Positions 1 to 8,915 of a stretch of 55,607 nucleotides of DNA are shown here, in pieces. The stretch's first letter is position 1, and every line of letters starts with the position of its first letter. Under the pieces are notes generated by a model, which did not search any database, was not told the origin of the DNA, and worked only from the letters and a program-made list of their open reading frames with translations. Position numbers and translations under genes: made by a program. Origin of the DNA: Actinomycetes bacterium (lineage in GTDB: Bacteria; Actinomycetota; Acidimicrobiia; Acidimicrobiales; JAMCPL01); contig JAKBVZ010000027.1 of assembly GCA_021841005.1 (NCBI GenBank), positions 1 through 55,607 of the forward strand. Reading direction: 5' to 3'.

Positions 1-3000
1 CAGAGGTGATGAGCGCAGCAGGGCTGTAGGAGTAGGAATGCGAGTAGATGACCGGGCAGGACAGGCTCTCACACGAGCGGTAGGTGATTCCAGTTGTCTC
101 GCCTGCAGCATTGTTGGCATAGCTGGCGGTAACCTTGTTGCCAAGTACTTCGGTATCGAGATTCCCGTCAGGGCCGTAGGTGAAACTGGTGGTGCCGCCA
201 ACCCAGCCAGTGAGGCTCCCGAGCTGGCCGTCTGCGTTGTAGCTTCGAGTGACTGTTTTGTTGTTCGGGTAGGTGGTGGAGGTGAGCTCGCCGGCTGCGT
301 TGTAGTTGTAGGAGAGGTTCCCGGTGGGGGTGGATGTTCCTACAAGATCGCCTGCCGGTCCGTAGGTGTAGGTATCTGTGCCGGACCTGGTTGTTGTGGA
401 AGTAGTCTCTCCTGCTAAATTGTAAGTGTAAGCAGTGAATGCGCCTGATCCGCGATACGTGACGCCGGTGAGCTCTCCAGCTTCATTGTAGGTGTTCATC
501 ACCACCTGGCCACCTGGCTCGGTGGTGGAGATTGGCTGGCCGTCTGCGTTGTAGGCATAGGTGGTCGTGCCGGTCGGGCCTGTAGTGGAGGTGAGCTGGC
601 CAGCCGGGTTGTAACTGTAGGTGGTCGTGCCACTTGGGCCTGTGGTAGAGAGAAGCTCTCCAGCTCCATTGTAGGTGCTCGTCACCTGGCCACTTGGGCT
701 TGTAGTGGAGGTGAGCTGGCCGTCTGCGTTGTAGCTATAGGTGGTCGTGCCACTTGGGCTTGTGGTGGAGGTGAGCTGGCCGTCCAGGTTGTAACTGTAA
801 GTAGTTGTGCCACTTGGGCCTGTGGTGGAGGTGAGCTCTCCTGCTTCGTCATAGCTGTAGGTGGTGGTGAAGCCGGCTGGCTTTGCATCGGGAAGGTTTC
901 CTCGAGGAGAGGTAACAGAGGTCACCCATCCATCTGCGTTGTAGTGCGAGGTGGTGACCTGGCCCATTGGTGAGGCAACCAATACTGGATCGCCTGCTGC
1001 ATCGTAGGTATAGGAGGTAGCGGCACCGAGCGGGTTCGTGATGACAGCCGGGGCGCCAGGGTCACCTGGTCCGTAGGCGATCCTGGTGACAGATTGCGCA
1101 GCGCCAGGCGACGCACCGGGAGCGGAGACGGAGACGAGGTTGCCTGCGGAATCGTAGCTGTAGGTGGTGGTAGCACCGAGCGGGTTGGTCGCAGAGGTAA
1201 CCTCACGGCGCCAGTTGTAGGTATAGGAGGTGGTTGCGCCACCGGGAGCGGTAGTGCTCAGGAGATCTCCCATCTGGTCATAGGTCATGGTGGTGACCTG
1301 GCCCATTGGCGAGGTCACCTCGATCGGTAGCAGTGTGGACGGGTCGTAGTGGAAGCTCCAGGTAGATACAGCGGAACCAGCATCGTAGGTTACACTGGTG
1401 CGAAGCCCGTTCACGTAGAGATCAGTCCTTTGGCTGCCAGTTGGAGAAGTGACGATGGTCTCTCCACCCATAAAAGAAAGAGGGTATCCCTCGTAGGTGA
1501 ATGTGGTGAGCGCTCCCTCAGGGTTCACTTGGGCAATGACCGGGTAGGTTCCCTGAGGGTCCTGGAGGAGGCTGGACGCTGCATAGACATTGGTGGTGAC
1601 CTGGCCCATTGGAGAGGTGATCGAGATCAGGTCGTGAGTTGTGTTGTAGGTATATGTAGTGGTTGCGCCACCGGGAGCGGAGACGGAGACGAGGTTGCCT
1701 GCGGAATCGTATGAGAACAATACGCTCCTTGCCATAGGGTCCGTCACCTTTACGATATGCCCAGCCGACCAGCCAAGAGAGAGCCTGCGGCCGGATGCGG
1801 AGGTTACAGAGGCGAGATCCCCTGAGGAGTTGTAGCTGTAGGTGGTTGACTCACCGTTGCGGTCGAACTCCTGTAAGAGCTTACCTGTCTCTGAGAAGAT
1901 GAAGGACTCATCGCTCATACGGGTGAATGTCCAGATGCCTGCAGCGCTACGAGTGAGGGTGGCCACCACCCTCGGAGGGGCTGTATAGCCTCCTGTGAGG
2001 TCCTTGTAGAAGGTGACCGTGGAACCGTTTCCCTGATGTATGGTGACCGAACCTGAGGAGTCTGCAGAGAGGTACGTAAAGAGGTTGGAGGACCAACCGT
2101 ATCCGAGAGGGCCGTCCGAGGTGGCTGCGAGGGAATTGTAGGTGCGGGAGAAGTAGAGGGGAAGTCCTTTGCCAGGCAGGGAGAGATCGGAGGCGGAGAT
2201 GGTGAAGTTGCCGGTGGCGGTATTGACTGGATCGCCTCCCTGAGCTGCAGGGGAGATCCCTGCAGCCTTGAGTGAACAGGCATTGCATGGTTCGGAGGGA
2301 TTCGAGGTTCCGAGAAGCTCCGTTGCGCTGAAGCTGCCGCCAACAGGGCTGTAGGGACCTACCCCTCCGTTGATGGTGCCATAGATTGCGCCAATGTATC
2401 CGTTCGCAGTAAACCCGTAGCCTGCAGCGTAGCATGCAAGGACACTGGTGCAGCTGAGTCCCGTGATCCCGAGAAGCTCCCCTGGCGGGAGAGACACCGG
2501 CTCCAAGCTCCAGGTGATCCCCGAATCGACCGACGACAGCTCGATTGCATAGGAATGGATAGTATTGCCATAGGCTGCATCAGCATGGCTGAAGCCGGCG
2601 GCATAACACGTCGACGTGTCCGGGCAGCTGATGGTGTCGAGAGCATTCACGCTTTCCAGGATCTTCTCTGCCTTGGACTGTATGTCCGGAGAGACGCCAA
2701 CGTGCCAGGTAGCGCCCTGGTCGGTGGTGTAGGCCACCACTCCCTGTATAGGGCTCGAAAGGCTGAAGATGCCGAAGCTGTAGTAGAGAGGGGCAGTGTC
2801 CTGCCCGCCTGCAGCTACGCACAGAGAGGTGCCAGGGCAGCTGATCGCATCCATGACGAGGACCTCTCCTGTTGGGTTGTCGATGGCACGTATAGCCCAA
2901 GTGCCGCCGGTTGGACCTGCATCACTGGAGCTGTCCACGAAGCTCGAGGAGACGGTGAAGGTGGGATCGCTCGAAGAGCCTCCCTCCAGAACCGTTATGC

Positions 3001-4297
3001 CAACTGCGCTACAGGTGGAGACGCTTGCACAGGAGATCGCATCGAGACCTGCCAGGTAGCCCTGGTGGATCGGAACAGCGGTTATCCCGCTCCAGATCGC
3101 ACCCTGGTCGAAAGAGCCGAGCACCACCCCGGTCGTGTCAGTGTCATTCTGTGCAGCGGCATAACACGTCGATGTGTCCGGGCAGCTGATGGAGGCTATA
3201 CCCCCTACTCCACTGGGAAGGGTGGATGCCTTCCATAGTCTCCCCCCATCCACGCTGACCCAGGCTGCTCCCGTAGCTCCCACCGAGCCTGCAGCTACGC
3301 ACGTGGAGCTGGAGAAGCAGTGGATGGTGTCCACGATCGGAGCAGGACTTCCGAAGGGGTGATACACCTGCCAGGAGACACCCTGATCAGAGGTTACGTA
3401 GATGGAGGTTACCCCAGGAGTTGTAGACGGGATGGAGGACGAGGTGGTGTACATTGCTGCGACACAGTCCCCAGATGTCGGGCACGACACGGCAGTGAAC
3501 TGGGGAAACTGCGAAGTTGTGGGAGAGGTGGTGTAGATGGGATACCAGCCCTTTACGCTGCTAGTGGCTGATGCCTGGGGAGAAACAACGCCGTTCCCTG
3601 ACACCTGGGGGAAGAGGTGGTGGGTGGCTGATACTTCGGCAGTGAGGTGGTGAGTTCCTGATACCTCGGGAGAAAAAGGGCTGTTCCCATAAGCGCTATC
3701 CGCAAAGGGAAAGCGTCCCGGTACGCCGTGATCTGGGGCTGGGATGGAACGCAGGCATATCCTCGCCACCCGCTCCATGCAGGCCACATGCGAAAAGCCG
3801 GCCGGGGCAGAAGGGAGAGAGGCGCCTGTGACCGAAAGCGAGAGCAGCTTCCTGGCGCTCTGCGGTCCAGATGAGACCGTCACCATAAAGCCTGCTGATG
3901 AGATCGAAGACGGTATGCCAGAGATTACGCCAGAGAGTGAGAGCGACAGCCCTGGGGGAAGCGTTCCCTCGGCAAGGGAAAAGCGATAGGAGCCGGTGCC
4001 TCCCGTGGCAGTGATGCTATAGGAGTAGCTCTTGGCTACAGTTGCGCCAGGGATGCTCTTCGTGACAACAACAAGGGGCCTGGCTGTAGCAGCTGCCGAG
4101 GGAGAGGATATCCCTGTAATAGAAGAGACACCGCCCAGCATGGCAAGGCTTACTGCGATACGGGAAAATCGCCCGGGAGCAAAGAGCCTGCGGAGCGGAC
4201 CCCGCCCGGTTCCATGCCTGGTTCCATCTGACGGGGAGGCTCTATGCCCTGTTCTCCGAGAGAGAGAGAGAGAGAGAGGTCCTTGCCCCACAAGCAC
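1..4297 (-). CDS. Secreted RHS/YD-repeat protein with N-terminal Cys propeller, C-terminus outside window
   Basis: One reading frame stays open from about 4333 down to base 1 without a stop, so the C-terminus lies beyond the window. In order it encodes: a signal-like segment (RIAVSLAMLGGVSSITG, about 4165-4115); a putative Ig-like (He_PIG type) domain (about 4050-3850); imperfect repeats near 3680-3560; seven blades each carrying an SCP-x4-C-x-AG-like motif (about 3490-2390); an RHS entry segment (GDPVNTATGNF, SLPGKGLPL, SRTYNS, about 2250-2125); then many YD repeats (TTYSYNADGQLTS type). Such proteins are large secreted or surface shells, often carrying a variable toxin tip; the tip is not visible here. 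The start is unresolved. GTG at 4297 is in frame but has no Shine-Dalgarno. A well-placed ATG at 4448 lies in another frame across a GA tract. Identity as RHS is secure; function and delivery are inference. Confidence 0.85.
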   Translation of the reverse strand, partial: MLVGQGPLSLSLSRRTGHRASPSDGTRHGTGRGPLRRLFAPGRFSRIAVSLAMLGGVSSITGISSPSAAATARPLVVVTKSIPGATVAKSYSYSITATGGTGSYRFSLAEGTLPPGLSLSLSGVISGIPSSISSAGFMVTVSSGPQSARKLLSLSVTGASLPSAPAGFSHVACMERVARICLRSIPAPDHGVPGRFPFADSAYGNSPFSPEVSGTHHLTAEVSATHHLFPQVSGNGVVSPQASATSSVKGWYPIYTTSPTTSQFPQFTAVSCPTSGDCVAAMYTTSSSIPSTTPGVTSIYVTSDQGVSWQVYHPFGSPAPIVDTIHCFSSSTCVAAGSVGATGAAWVSVDGGRLWKASTLPSGVGGIASISCPDTSTCYAAAQNDTDTTGVVLGSFDQGAIWSGITAVPIHQGYLAGLDAISCASVSTCSAVGITVLEGGSSSDPTFTVSSSFVDSSSDAGPTGGTWAIRAIDNPTGEVLVMDAISCPGTSLCVAAGGQDTAPLYYSFGIFSLSSPIQGVVAYTTDQGATWHVGVSPDIQSKAEKILESVNALDTISCPDTSTCYAAGFSHADAAYGNTIHSYAIELSSVDSGITWSLEPVSLPPGELLGITGLSCTSVLACYAAGYGFTANGYIGAIYGTINGGVGPYSPVGGSFSATELLGTSNPSEPCNACSLKAAGISPAAQGGDPVNTATGNFTISASDLSLPGKGLPLYFSRTYNSLAATSDGPLGYGWSSNLFTYLSADSSGSVTIHQGNGSTVTFYKDLTGGYTAPPRVVATLTRSAAGIWTFTRMSDESFIFSETGKLLQEFDRNGESTTYSYNSSGDLASVTSASGRRLSLGWSAGHIVKVTDPMARSVLFSYDSAGNLVSVSAPGGATTTYTYNTTHDLISITSPMGQVTTNVYAASSLLQDPQGTYPVIAQVNPEGALTTFTYEGYPLSFMGGETIVTSPTGSQRTDLYVNGLRTSVTYDAGSAVSTWSFHYDPSTLLPIEVTSPMGQVTTMTYDQMGDLLSTTAPGGATTSYTYNWRREVTSATNPLGATTTYSYDSAGNLVSVSAPGASPGAAQSVTRIAYGPGDPGAPAVITNPLGAATSYTYDAAGDPVLVASPMGQVTTSHYNADGWVTSVTSPRGNLPDAKPAGFTTTYSYDEAGELTSTTGPSGTTTYSYNLDGQLTSTTSPSGTTTYSYNADGQLTSTTSPSGQVTSTYNGAGELLSTTGPSGTTTYSYNPAGQLTSTTGPTGTTTYAYNADGQPISTTEPGGQVVMNTYNEAGELTGVTYRGSGAFTAYTYNLAGETTSTTTRSGTDTYTYGPAGDLVGTSTPTGNLSYNYNAAGELTSTTYPNNKTVTRSYNADGQLGSLTGWVGGTTSFTYGPDGNLDTEVLGNKVTASYANNAAGETTGITYRSCESLSCPVIYSHSYSYSPAALITS

Positions 4298-4448
4298 TAT
4301 CGCGGCTGAGAGTAGGATCCTGTGCGGGCGCCTTTACCGCTTCGGTGGAGACGCCTGGCTTGCCTGGGGATTCTGATCCCGCACCGTTATGCCCCTCAGA
4401 TCCTTTTGCAGACCTGCCTCTTCCTTCCATGCCGCCAGCTCGAGCCAT
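4242..4448 (-). CDS. Leader reading frame upstream of the RHS gene, ends out of frame after the GA tract
   Basis: ATG at 4448 is preceded by AAGGGAGGT (4456-4464), an excellent Shine-Dalgarno 8 nt away and the only good one upstream of the RHS gene. The frame (MARAGGMEGRGRS...) runs through the GA tract as LSLSLS and stops at 4242, while the RHS frame continues in a different phase. Adding one GA unit, or removing two, would fuse this leader to the RHS frame. The predicted fusion would put a long polar segment ahead of the hydrophobic signal, as is also seen in the neighbouring secreted protein at 4780. It may be the real N-terminus of the RHS protein in an off state, a sequencing or assembly error, or a chance frame. 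Confidence 0.5.
   Translation of the reverse strand: MARAGGMEGRGRSAKGSEGHNGAGSESPGKPGVSTEAVKAPAQDPTLSRDSACGARTSLSLSLSENRA
4258..4278. repeat. (GA)10 dinucleotide tract at the 5' end of the RHS gene
   Basis: The plus strand reads GA ten times plus a final G. On the coding (minus) strand it is a CT tract encoding alternating Leu and Ser. Dinucleotide tracts of this length commonly slip during replication, and a length change of one unit shifts the reading frame. It sits exactly between the frame that owns the strong Shine-Dalgarno and the frame that encodes the RHS protein. Confidence 0.9.
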
Positions 4449-4779
4449 CACGCCTACCTCCCTTGATACCCAGCTCGCAGAACATGAAAACACGCCTACG
4501 GGCCATCCCAGAACGATACGGAAACGAGGTTAGCCGGTTAGCTTCGCCCTGTCAAGTGCCTCGGATGATCTCAGATGATTTCCCCATAGCAAGAACTCAG
4601 AGCCCGGTTCTCTCCCGTGTCCATTGATCGGAAAACAATTGACTGTAACGAAGACCATCTGGTACGGCAACGAACTGGCAACGAATATGCAACCGAGTTA
4701 TTATTTCGGGATAAGGCGAACAGCCAAATTGCATCAAGTTGCTCGACCAGTTACCAGAACACGATAGAGGAGGAATGCT
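4449..4779. promoter_or_regulatory. Divergent intergenic region between the two surface-protein genes
   Basis: About 330 bp separate the RHS leader start (minus) from the secreted-protein start (plus). It must hold both promoters. I see no convincing sigma-70 pair; a weak TTGACT near 4639 is the best -35-like site on the plus strand. The visible signals are the ribosome binding sites at 4456-4464 (minus) and AGGAGG at 4768-4773 (plus). Confidence 0.4.
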
Positions 4780-7719
4780 ATGTCGTACTTCATTGACAAC
4801 AATGCCAACGGCGCAAACCGGCGAGCAGGAGGTACTCACCTACTCGGAACCCCAGCCACAAGGAACCACCGGGCATCCACTCTGTCCAGTAGAGCCCCAC
4901 GTATCATAACGGCTGTAGCCGCTGTGCTGGCGATCGTAGGATCAACTCTTATTTCTACCTCTATCGAGGCCAGCCAACCTGCTTACGGTGCCGGATCTTT
5001 CGCCGGTAACACTGCCGCCACCAGCCTTCCCCCCAAGGCTCAAACCAGCCCGATACAGGCGTTCACTTGGCACGCGTTATCCAGTCCTTCCGCTCCGGGC
5101 GAGGTCGTCATCCTCCTGGCAGGTACGTGCCCGTCACCAGTAGAGTGCATCGCATTAGGCGGATCAAGCAACTCCATATCATTCACATCGAATTCCCTCT
5201 TTTCCGCCGTATGGCATGGCTCCACATGGACTGGCACATCCGTACCGACTCCATACCCAGGTGACAACAATGACATAAACAGCATATCATGCATATCTGC
5301 CACGGAGTGCTTTGCTACAGGTTATGCTTTTGCCAATACCTCTTCCGGCCAGGGACCAGCATATGCATTCATTTTGGGCTGGAACGGTATCTCCTGGTCA
5401 GATATGCCAATCCCTATCCCGCCAGGCAATGCTGGTTACAAGCTTTTCAGTGTATCATGCACTCCCACTGCCCAATGCATAGCCGTAGGTGATACAGTCA
5501 ACGGAGCCACCGGGAACGATCAGACCTTGGCCCTGGGATGGACCGGCTCGTCCTGGTCGCAGATGAGCGTGCCGGACCCCGGTGGCTCGTCGTATTCGAC
5601 CAAGCTCACAGTCATATCATGCCCTGCGGCCAATACCTGCATAGCAGCCGGTGAAGAAGGCGATGTGAATACTGGAGCTCAGGCACCGGTAGCCATCAGG
5701 TGGACCGGCTCGTCCTGGTCGCTGATGGGCATGCCGGACCCCGGTGGATCGTCCGTCGATATTTCTCTTACAGGACTTGATTGCGTTTCTGGCGCTGAAT
5801 GTTTGGCCGTCGGGGGCACTACCAGTGTATCGTCATCTTCGCTGGTTGGAGATAACGTGGCCTTTCGCTGGGATGGCTTTGCATGGTTCGAGGTAAGCGT
5901 GCCGGACCCCGGACAAGGACTGAACACGCTGGCAAGTGTAAGTTGCATATCGCCGAGCGAATGTTTCACTACGGGCGAATCTGCGACGATTTCGAGTTCA
6001 ACGAGTGCCACTGTGAATTTTACCGATGGGTACGTCTTGCAGTGGAACGGTACCGGATTCACCAACGAGAACATCCAAGGAAGCAGTGCGGGAATGAGGA
6101 TACCGCTGGCGGTAACTTGCTCGTCCCAACTGGCATGCTTTGTTTTCGGCGGAACCGTGATGAGCGGCGAAACCATGCAACCTCTAGCCATGGAAGGGGA
6201 ACCGCCGCCCGACATCGTCTCCCTCTCACCGTCTTCCGGCCTTGTGGGAGGCGGGGCCAAGGTCACGATTACCGGCACAGATCTGGCCGGCACTACGGAG
6301 GTCCACTTTGGTCCCAATCCAGCCACGAACGTCAACGTCGTCTCTCCTACCGAGATAAGCGCTACCGTTCCGGTATCCTCTGCACCAGGTGTAGTCGATG
6401 TGTCCGTGACAAACCAGTATGGGACCAGCCCTGCCGTATGTGCGGACCAGTTCGAGTACGGGACATCCCCCTCCAGTGGTCTACCGGGCTCCTATATCCC
6501 CATATCCCCCACCCGCATAGCCGATACCCGGCCTCAATCCGGGTACCAGGGCGCAGGACAGCCACTCGGCTGTGACTCCACCCTGAGCATCAAAATCGAT
6601 GGCGTCGGCGGCCTTCCCTCGTCGGGGATAACCGCGGTCACTCTGAACGTGACAGCGGCTCAGGAGACCGCCAACAGCTTCATCACCGTATATCCAGCAG
6701 GATCGGTCAGACCGTCCGCATCCAACCTGAGCATTCACCCGGATACGACGGTCGCCAATCTAGTGACCGTCCCGGTGGGAGCGGGCGGCCAGGTCTCCTT
6801 TTACAACTCCTCCGGCACCACGGATCTGATCGTAGACGCAGAAGGCTACTACACGTCTTCCACCACCTCTGGGGGTGGATATGTTCCCCTTGCGCCTCAA
6901 CGCCTGGTGGATACCCGTTGCACATCCGTCACTCCCAAGCCGGGTTACTGTGCTAGAGAAAACATACCCTCTGCAAACGCATCACTTGGTGCTGTTCCCC
7001 CCAAAGGCTCGCTCAGCTTCAACGCGGGCGGCGCGGACGGTGTCCCGCTGACAGCCACGGCAGTAGAACTGAACGTTACCGAGGCAGCAGCCCAGTCGGG
7101 TGGATACCTGACCGTCTATCCGGCAGGCTCCTCTCCGCCCACGGCATCGAATGTGAACTTCACTTCCGGTGAAACCGTGGCCAACCGGTCCGTGGTCGAG
7201 ACCGGCTCATCCGGACAGGTCACTGTCTTCAACTCCTCCTCTTCGCCTATAAATGTGGTCATCGATCTAGGTGGGTATTACGCCCCTGCGGGATCTTCGG
7301 CGGGATATACACTCACTCCCTCTTCCCCTGCACGGGTTCTGGACACGAGATGCGCCGCAAGCCCGGAACCGAACTACTGCGTACTGGAGAATCTTCCCTC
7401 GCCCAATGCACATACCGGGCCGTTGAGCCCCCCTTCATCGACCACCATCCAGATATCAGGCGATGGGTCCATCCCGCTCACCGGAGTAGCCGCAGTGGTC
7501 CTCAATGTCACTACCGTAGCGCCCAGTGCAGCCGGATATCTGAGCGTCTATCCTGGCGGAGAGGCCCGCCCCACGATTTCGGATCTGAACTGGCCCGCGG
7601 GTAAAACGGTTGCAAACCTCGCAGTGGTGGAAGTAGGAGCAAATGGAACGATCAATCTCTACTCGTCGGCCAAAGGCTCAACAAACGTAATAGTGGACGT
7701 GCTCGGCTGGTACTCGTAG
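4780..7719 (+). CDS. Secreted seven-blade Cys propeller, TIG domain and three DTR/GYY repeats
   Basis: The start ATG has AGGAGG 6 nt upstream (4768-4773). Residues 41-60 are a hydrophobic signal segment after a long polar N-region. Residues 85-470 hold seven repeats with paired Cys (CPSPVECIALGG, CISATECFATGY, CTPTAQCIAVGD and four more) that resemble propeller blades. Residues 477-563 look like an IPT/TIG immunoglobulin-like domain (SPSSGLVGGGAKVTITG). From 571 to the end are three copies of a 120-140 residue module marked by RIADTR or RVLDTR, LNVT, YPAG, VAN and a final GYY or GWY, common in actinobacterial surface proteins. There is no sortase motif or C-terminal anchor. The blades match those in the adjacent RHS protein. 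Role is probably adhesion or cell-surface binding; no catalytic residues were recognised. Confidence 0.85.
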   Translation: MSYFIDNNANGANRRAGGTHLLGTPATRNHRASTLSSRAPRIITAVAAVLAIVGSTLISTSIEASQPAYGAGSFAGNTAATSLPPKAQTSPIQAFTWHALSSPSAPGEVVILLAGTCPSPVECIALGGSSNSISFTSNSLFSAVWHGSTWTGTSVPTPYPGDNNDINSISCISATECFATGYAFANTSSGQGPAYAFILGWNGISWSDMPIPIPPGNAGYKLFSVSCTPTAQCIAVGDTVNGATGNDQTLALGWTGSSWSQMSVPDPGGSSYSTKLTVISCPAANTCIAAGEEGDVNTGAQAPVAIRWTGSSWSLMGMPDPGGSSVDISLTGLDCVSGAECLAVGGTTSVSSSSLVGDNVAFRWDGFAWFEVSVPDPGQGLNTLASVSCISPSECFTTGESATISSSTSATVNFTDGYVLQWNGTGFTNENIQGSSAGMRIPLAVTCSSQLACFVFGGTVMSGETMQPLAMEGEPPPDIVSLSPSSGLVGGGAKVTITGTDLAGTTEVHFGPNPATNVNVVSPTEISATVPVSSAPGVVDVSVTNQYGTSPAVCADQFEYGTSPSSGLPGSYIPISPTRIADTRPQSGYQGAGQPLGCDSTLSIKIDGVGGLPSSGITAVTLNVTAAQETANSFITVYPAGSVRPSASNLSIHPDTTVANLVTVPVGAGGQVSFYNSSGTTDLIVDAEGYYTSSTTSGGGYVPLAPQRLVDTRCTSVTPKPGYCARENIPSANASLGAVPPKGSLSFNAGGADGVPLTATAVELNVTEAAAQSGGYLTVYPAGSSPPTASNVNFTSGETVANRSVVETGSSGQVTVFNSSSSPINVVIDLGGYYAPAGSSAGYTLTPSSPARVLDTRCAASPEPNYCVLENLPSPNAHTGPLSPPSSTTIQISGDGSIPLTGVAAVVLNVTTVAPSAAGYLSVYPGGEARPTISDLNWPAGKTVANLAVVEVGANGTINLYSSAKGSTNVIVDVLGWYS

Positions 7720-7734
7720 ATATAAGGATGAAGG

Positions 7735-7890
7735 CATCCCCACCTGAGTGCAGTAGCCTCCATCCGGAGCGATCTGCTCGATCGGGAGCCCACTTGCATA
7801 CAGATAGGAGTAGCCGTTCACCCCTATCACTTCTGGAAGAGATGATGCGGTCACCGAGAGCATTGTAGGCAAAGTCGGCACGGATATCAC
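7735..7890 (-). pseudogene. Fragment of an RHS C-terminal tip
   Basis: A minus-strand frame reads PTLPTMLS, then NGYSYLYASGLPIEQIAPDGG. This matches the conserved segment just before the variable tip in RHS proteins (usual form SLP-x-LLSDG...YLYGPGGLPIEQI). About 45 codons are recognisable. No YD repeats precede it at higher coordinates and no tip follows. It lies between the plus-strand secreted gene and the repair gene, on the same strand as the large RHS gene. It is probably the debris of a second RHS locus or a displaced tip cassette. Confidence 0.55.
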
Positions 7891-8538
7891 TTACGTGGCT
7901 CTTCGGAGTGCGATCAGGTACCTTTCTGCCAAAAAACAGTAGCCAGCATCCACTTGCGAGAAGACTACTACAGCCACAGCACTACGGCTCCTGGCGCCAG
8001 CGCCGGTAGTCGTTACCTTCGGTGCGGGTCGCCTGCGTCGTTCCCCGGGGTGCCGGGCACGTTCCAAGTCGAGCAGGGCACGCTTGGTCTCCAGCCCGCC
8101 AGCATACCCGGTGAGGGCGCCGTTCGCCCCGATGACCCGATGACAGGGGACGATGATCGGGATCGGGTTGCGTGCGTTGGCGAGCCCGACGGCCCGCGCC
8201 GCTCCGGGTTGGCCGATGTGGCGGGCGATCTCACCATAGAAGCGGGTCTCCCCGTAGGGGATCTCGCGCAGCGTATCCCACGCCCGTTGCTGGAAGCTGG
8301 TGCCACCTGGAGCGAGAGCGACCTCGAAGCCGGTGCGCTCACCGGCGAAGTAGGCAGCGAGCTGGGCGACAACATCGGGGAACGCTGCTGCGTCCTTGAT
8401 CCAGCGGCTGCGGTCCAAAGGTGGGTGGGCCGTATCTTCCATCACCAGGTTGGTAAGACGGTCACCTTGGCCGGCCAAGGTGAGCAGGCCGATGGGACTG
8501 TCGAGGATCCGATAGCGAGTCAGGCGGGTCGGGCACAT
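7891..8538 (-). CDS. ogt: Methylated-DNA--protein-cysteine methyltransferase
   Basis: Repairs O6-alkylguanine in DNA by irreversible transfer of the alkyl group to an active-site Cys. The protein (MCPTRLTRYRILDSPIGLL...) has the full Ogt/MGMT layout: an N-terminal domain, FQQRAWDTLREIPYGETRFYG-type helix region, and the active site PCHRV followed by GALTGYAGGLETKRALLDLE. The ATG at 8538 has GGAGG 7 nt upstream. It overlaps the 3' end of the Ada/AlkA remnant by 19 bp, the common alkA-ogt arrangement. Oddly, about 50 residues follow the normal C-terminus (after ALLDLERA), Arg-rich and then hydrophobic, with no family equivalent. The original stop was probably lost at a rearrangement and reading runs on to a TAA at 7891. 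Confidence 0.88.
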   Translation of the reverse strand: MCPTRLTRYRILDSPIGLLTLAGQGDRLTNLVMEDTAHPPLDRSRWIKDAAAFPDVVAQLAAYFAGERTGFEVALAPGGTSFQQRAWDTLREIPYGETRFYGEIARHIGQPGAARAVGLANARNPIPIIVPCHRVIGANGALTGYAGGLETKRALLDLERARHPGERRRRPAPKVTTTGAGARSRSAVAVVVFSQVDAGYCFLAERYLIALRRAT

Positions 8539-8915
8539 GGTGGTTCCTCCACTGTCCAGTGGTTGATCGGGTGGTCCTGGGTGGCCCACAGGTACTGGAC
8601 TGAATAGGAACGCCACGGCTGCCACCGCTGGCTGCAGGCGATGAGGGTGGCCGGAGTGGTGGGCAAGCCGAGCGCTGCTGCGCCCTTCGCCACGCCCATG
8701 TCGGTCGCGAGCGAGGCATCGGGGCGACACCGCTTGCAAGCCCGGAACCCCGCGTGCTGGGCTGCTGCGGCAATCGGGCGCGTCCCTGCATGGGCGGTGG
8801 AAGGTGAGGCGCCGCACGAATCGGCAACCAGCATCAGTATCGCGACGATCACGCTGAGCATGGTGGCGTGCGCAAACCGCATGGGACGGTCTGAGTGATT
8901 CAGATCATCAGTCAT
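8520..8915 (-). pseudogene. Ada/AlkA remnant with large internal deletion, fused to a foreign signal-like N-terminus
   Basis: A 131-codon frame joins three unrelated parts. Residues 1-45 resemble a signal or membrane segment (MLSVIVAILMLVADSCG). Residues 48-68 match the zinc-binding N-domain of Ada (AAAAQ, AGFRACKRCRPDAS). Residues 70-120 match the C-terminal end of the AlkA-type 3-methyladenine glycosylase domain (TDMGVAKGAAALGLPTTPA, QRWQPWRSYSVQYLWA, DHPINHW). The AraC-type helix-turn-helix and the catalytic part of the glycosylase are missing, so repair activity is not expected. The segment order fits an Ada-AlkA fusion of the actinobacterial kind with one large in-frame deletion. Confidence 0.7.

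Noticed and set aside
580-880. Regular repeats that might be taken for a CRISPR array
   Set aside because: They encode in-frame YD repeats of an RHS protein, with no spacers and a coding phase throughout.
2555-3238. 227-codon plus-strand frame opposite the RHS gene
   Set aside because: It is antisense to the propeller repeats of the RHS protein. Its content mirrors the repeat structure, it has no ribosome site and no family features.
5679-6575. Overlapping frames of 218 (minus) and 230 (plus) codons within 4780-7719
   Set aside because: Both are shadows of the repeat-rich secreted protein, with Arg/His-rich or biased composition and no motifs.
7840-7890. Alternative frame reading FAYNALGDRI in the RHS remnant
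   Set aside because: It looks like a YD motif but lies in a different phase from the much longer PTLPTMLS...GLPIEQI match, so it is probably coincidence.
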